A stretch of DNA of 64,000 bases from Hyphomicrobiales bacterium (GTDB lineage Bacteria; Pseudomonadota; Alphaproteobacteria; Rhizobiales; Rhizobiaceae), in contig UCJA01000008.1 in assembly GCA_900472675.1 (NCBI GenBank), positions 1 to 64,000 on the forward strand, read 5' to 3'. The notes beneath the pieces are model-generated. The model was not told the origin of the DNA and did no database searches. It worked only from the letters and a program-made list of their open reading frames with translations. A program made the position numbers and the translations under genes. How positions within the stretch are numbered: the stretch's first letter is position 1; every line of letters begins with the position of its first letter. Below, piece by piece: positions 62,060 to 64,000 of the stretch.

Positions 62060-62485
62060 ATGGCTGACGCTCAGGCACAGGCAATCATCACCGCGCTTCG
62101 GATGCAGCCGCATCCGGAGGGCGGCTGGTTTGTCGAGACTTTTCGCGATGCGGATGGACCCGGCCGCGGCAAGTCGACCGCGATCTACTACCTTCTAGAA
62201 AAGGGTCAGCGTTCCCACTGGCACCGGGTAAGTGATGCAGCCGAGGTCTGGCACTTCTATGCGGGTGGACCGCTGATGCTGCGCATCTCCGATGGATTAT
62301 CGGTAGAAACGGTCACGCTCGGGCCGGATATCGCAGCGGGCGAACGTCCTCAGGCCGTGGTGCCGGCCAATGCCTGGCAATCGGCGGAACCCGTGGATGC
62401 TTTCACGCTGGTCGGCTGCACCGTCGCGCCCGCCTTCGAGTTCTCGAGCTTCGAGATGGCACCGCCCGGCTGGGAGCCGGGTTAA
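62060..62485 (+). CDS. Cupin domain-containing protein (DUF985)
   Basis: 141 residues with the DUF985 start LRMQPHPEGGWFVETFR and the metal-site-like SHWHRVSDAAEVWHFYAGGPL. It forms a small beta-barrel; activity unknown. Follows gloB closely, so probably co-transcribed. Confidence 0.9.
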   Translation: MADAQAQAIITALRMQPHPEGGWFVETFRDADGPGRGKSTAIYYLLEKGQRSHWHRVSDAAEVWHFYAGGPLMLRISDGLSVETVTLGPDIAAGERPQAVVPANAWQSAEPVDAFTLVGCTVAPAFEFSSFEMAPPGWEPG

Positions 62486-62506
62486 TACCGGTGGAGAAGG
62501 ATCGGC

Positions 62507-62632
62507 TTATTCAGCAGGAGGAAGCTTGCGTTTGCGCTCTTCACTCTTCACGAAAAAGTACGCGTAGGCAGATCCAACCGCAGCGATCGAGAGCGGTAAT
62601 ACGATGAATGCATAGATCTGAATGCCAGTCAT
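62507..62632 (-). CDS. Tiny membrane protein (41 residues)
   Basis: One hydrophobic helix (about 4-25, IYAFIVLPLSIAAVGSAYAYFF) with a basic tail, KSEERKRKLPP. GGAGG lies five bases before the ATG, and the ATG overlaps the stop of the upstream 75-residue gene (ATGA). No family recognised. The good ribosome site and coupling argue that it is translated. Confidence 0.65.
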   Translation of the reverse strand: MTGIQIYAFIVLPLSIAAVGSAYAYFFVKSEERKRKLPPAE

Positions 62633-62856
62633 AGCAGCCTCCGTAAAATGAACCTTCCTACGAAATGTAGTATGCCTGCCGTGAAAAGCCAACAGGGGCC
62701 GGCGATCGAAAGCACCCATAAGTTCCCGACGGAGCTGGCCGGCGCATAGATCGCAGCAGCGATAGGCGCGAAGACGCCGACTGTCAGGGAGGACGTTGAC
62801 GCACGATCAAATGCGTTGGCGACATATTTTACGCGTTCGTTGTCTGCCACCGACAT
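62629..62856 (-). CDS. Small two-helix membrane protein (75 residues)
   Basis: Two hydrophobic segments (about 24-44 and 48-68) after a charged start, and a basic end, FILRRLL. A GGAG site precedes the ATG. It starts three bases after the DMT exporter stop and is coupled to the 41-residue gene. No family recognised. Confidence 0.65.
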   Translation of the reverse strand: MSVADNERVKYVANAFDRASTSSLTVGVFAPIAAAIYAPASSVGNLWVLSIAGPCWLFTAGILHFVGRFILRRLL

Positions 62857-62859
62857 ATC

Positions 62860-63747
62860 TTACTCCACCGGAAGCTGAACTGGTTTCCTCGGCCGCAGCA
62901 TATCGCGTGCGGCCAGAACCGCCCCGCCGGTGATCAGCACGCAGGCAAGCAGGATGCGCCAGCTCGGCTCGGCATACCCCGAGAGAACGAGGATCAGCGT
63001 CGAGAGCAGCGGAGCCGCATAGCTGGCAGCGCCGATCACCTGGATGTCCCCGTTCTTCACACCATAATCCCAGGCATAGAAGGCCGCCCCGACGGGCAGC
63101 AGGCCGAGACCGACGATCGCCAGCCATTCGCTGGAGGCCGCCGGCCAGACGGTTTGTTCGAGCGCGAGATGGCAGATCAGCGACAGCAACGAGGTCGCGA
63201 CGCAAAACCCGGTCACCACGTCGGTCGAGACGCGGTCGAAGCTTCGGGTCAACAGCGAATAGCCGGACCAGGTGAAGGCGCAGAGGAAGGCCGTTCCGTA
63301 GCCGAGCAGATAGGCATCATTGAACGCCAGGCCGTTGCGCGAGACGATCGCGATCGTGCCGCAAAGGCCGGCCAGCGCGCCGACGATATGATACCAGCGC
63401 AGCCGCTCGCCAGGCAGCAGCGCCGATCCGACCACGATCAGCAAAGGCCAGAGATAGGCGATCAGTCCCGCCTCGACGGCCGGCGCATTGCGAAGCGCTG
63501 TAAAATAGAGGAAGTGGTAGCCGAACAGCCCGCCGATACCGGTCGCCCAGACCTTCCAGGGCTGCCGCAGCAGCGCGATGCGCTGCGGCCTTGCGGCAAA
63601 CAGCAGCAGACCAGGCAGGCTGCCGATCGCAAATGTCATGGCGTTCATCTGGAAGGGCGGCACCTTGCCGGAAGCGGCAGTCATCATTGCGAGCAGAGAC
63701 CACATCAGGATCGCGGCAAAGCCGATCAGAGTGCCGCGAACCTTCAT
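62860..63747 (-). CDS. DMT superfamily (EamA) exporter, YddG-like
   Basis: 295 residues and ten membrane helices in two EamA repeats. The N-terminal GFAAILMWSLLAMMTAASGKVPPFQMNA and AYLWPLLIVVGSALLPGERL blocks resemble YddG-type aromatic amino-acid and metabolite exporters. Substrate unknown. It leads an apparent operon with the two small membrane proteins. Confidence 0.9.
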   Translation of the reverse strand: MKVRGTLIGFAAILMWSLLAMMTAASGKVPPFQMNAMTFAIGSLPGLLLFAARPQRIALLRQPWKVWATGIGGLFGYHFLYFTALRNAPAVEAGLIAYLWPLLIVVGSALLPGERLRWYHIVGALAGLCGTIAIVSRNGLAFNDAYLLGYGTAFLCAFTWSGYSLLTRSFDRVSTDVVTGFCVATSLLSLICHLALEQTVWPAASSEWLAIVGLGLLPVGAAFYAWDYGVKNGDIQVIGAASYAAPLLSTLILVLSGYAEPSWRILLACVLITGGAVLAARDMLRPRKPVQLPVE

Positions 63748-63763
63748 GCCCAGCCCTTTTCCG

Positions 63764-64000
63764 CTACCCGCCGTATTTGACGGCCGTCACATAAAGCGGC
63801 CCCATCCGGGTCGGGATCCGCGCATAGACCGGAGCATATACATTCGCGCCATCCGCCTTGGCAAACCAGATCTCCATCGGCGTCTTCTTCAGATATTCGA
63901 TATCCGTGCGCCCACGCCGGAAGCCGGATTTCGGCACGTAGCGGATCGAGCAGACGATCGCATCGCCCTTGAACCCCGCGGTGGAGAAGGGCTTGGTTCC
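63764..64000 (-). CDS. DUF3108 domain-containing protein (C-terminal part)
   Basis: The window edge cuts the 5' end; 78 residues plus the TAG stop are visible. The stretch YVPKSGFRRGRTDIEYLK, TPMEIWFAKADGAN and VYARIPTRMGPLYVTAVKY matches the end of DUF3108 proteins, periplasmic proteins of unknown function in alphaproteobacteria. The frame stays open to base 64000. It lies upstream of the DMT gene in the same direction, 17 bases away. Confidence 0.8.
   Translation of the reverse strand, partial: GTKPFSTAGFKGDAIVCSIRYVPKSGFRRGRTDIEYLKKTPMEIWFAKADGANVYAPVYARIPTRMGPLYVTAVKYGG

Overview
The window looks like core chromosome of an alphaproteobacterium of the Hyphomicrobiales, most likely a member of the Rhizobiaceae. 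The evidence is GC-rich DNA with strong third-position G/C bias, a lysC-ptsP-prfA-prmC-DUF4167 run, argJ-ppiC-secA, argH-lipoprotein-lysA-DUF4175, ftsEX, and many short families typical of rhizobia (DUF1178, DUF2125, DUF3108, TIGR02302/DUF4175). No genus can be named from sequence reading alone. No insertion sequence, prophage or CRISPR array was seen.

Layout. 1-551: no recognised gene, but 281-473 can fold into several nested stems and may be a structured RNA. 0.55-7.9 kb: M23 peptidase, clpB, a membrane acyltransferase and a divergent HxlR regulator/NmrA-like oxidoreductase pair. 8-15 kb (minus strand): lysC, ptsP, prfA, prmC and a DUF4167 protein in one transcriptional direction. 15-24 kb: SH3 protein, ubiG, a DUF1178/nitrilase-remnant/grxC/comF group, a methyltransferase, an orphan Flp pilin, mutT with a GNAT, argJ and a parvulin foldase. 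24-26.6 kb: secA. 26.7-32.2 kb: surface-glycan genes (flippase, CelD-like acetyltransferase, hexapeptide acetyltransferase, two glycosyltransferases) around tRNA-Leu(CAA). 32.4-41.5 kb: DsbB, HNH nuclease, AlkA, GluQRS, BrkB, SDR, HIG1-like protein, cobalamin adenosyltransferase, rhomboid, etfBA and a 3-hydroxyacyl-CoA dehydrogenase. 41.6-44.6 kb: a large secreted TPR-CHAT protein. 44.6-54 kb: tlpA, argH, lptM-like lipoprotein, lysA, DUF4175 protein, CpdR-like regulator, hpt and ftsEX. 54-64 kb: YdcF, PlsC, ChaC-like cyclotransferase, DUF2125, tyrC-hisC, methyltransferase, gloB, cupin, two tiny membrane proteins, a DMT exporter and the 3' end of a DUF3108 gene.

Genes that work together: lysC and lysA (lysine/diaminopimelate), argJ and argH (arginine), tyrC and hisC (aromatic amino acids and histidine), prfA with its methylase prmC, etfAB with the acyl-CoA dehydrogenase branch, secA and ppiC (export and periplasmic folding), and ftsE/ftsX (septal wall remodelling).

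The points most worth a second look are the structured RNA candidate before the M23 gene, the palindromic half-site cluster in front of the secreted CHAT protein, a carbon-nitrogen hydrolase reduced by an apparently in-frame internal deletion to a 52-residue translationally coupled stub, a stop codon that forms the loop of the opposite gene's terminator, and a coupled pair of tiny membrane proteins.
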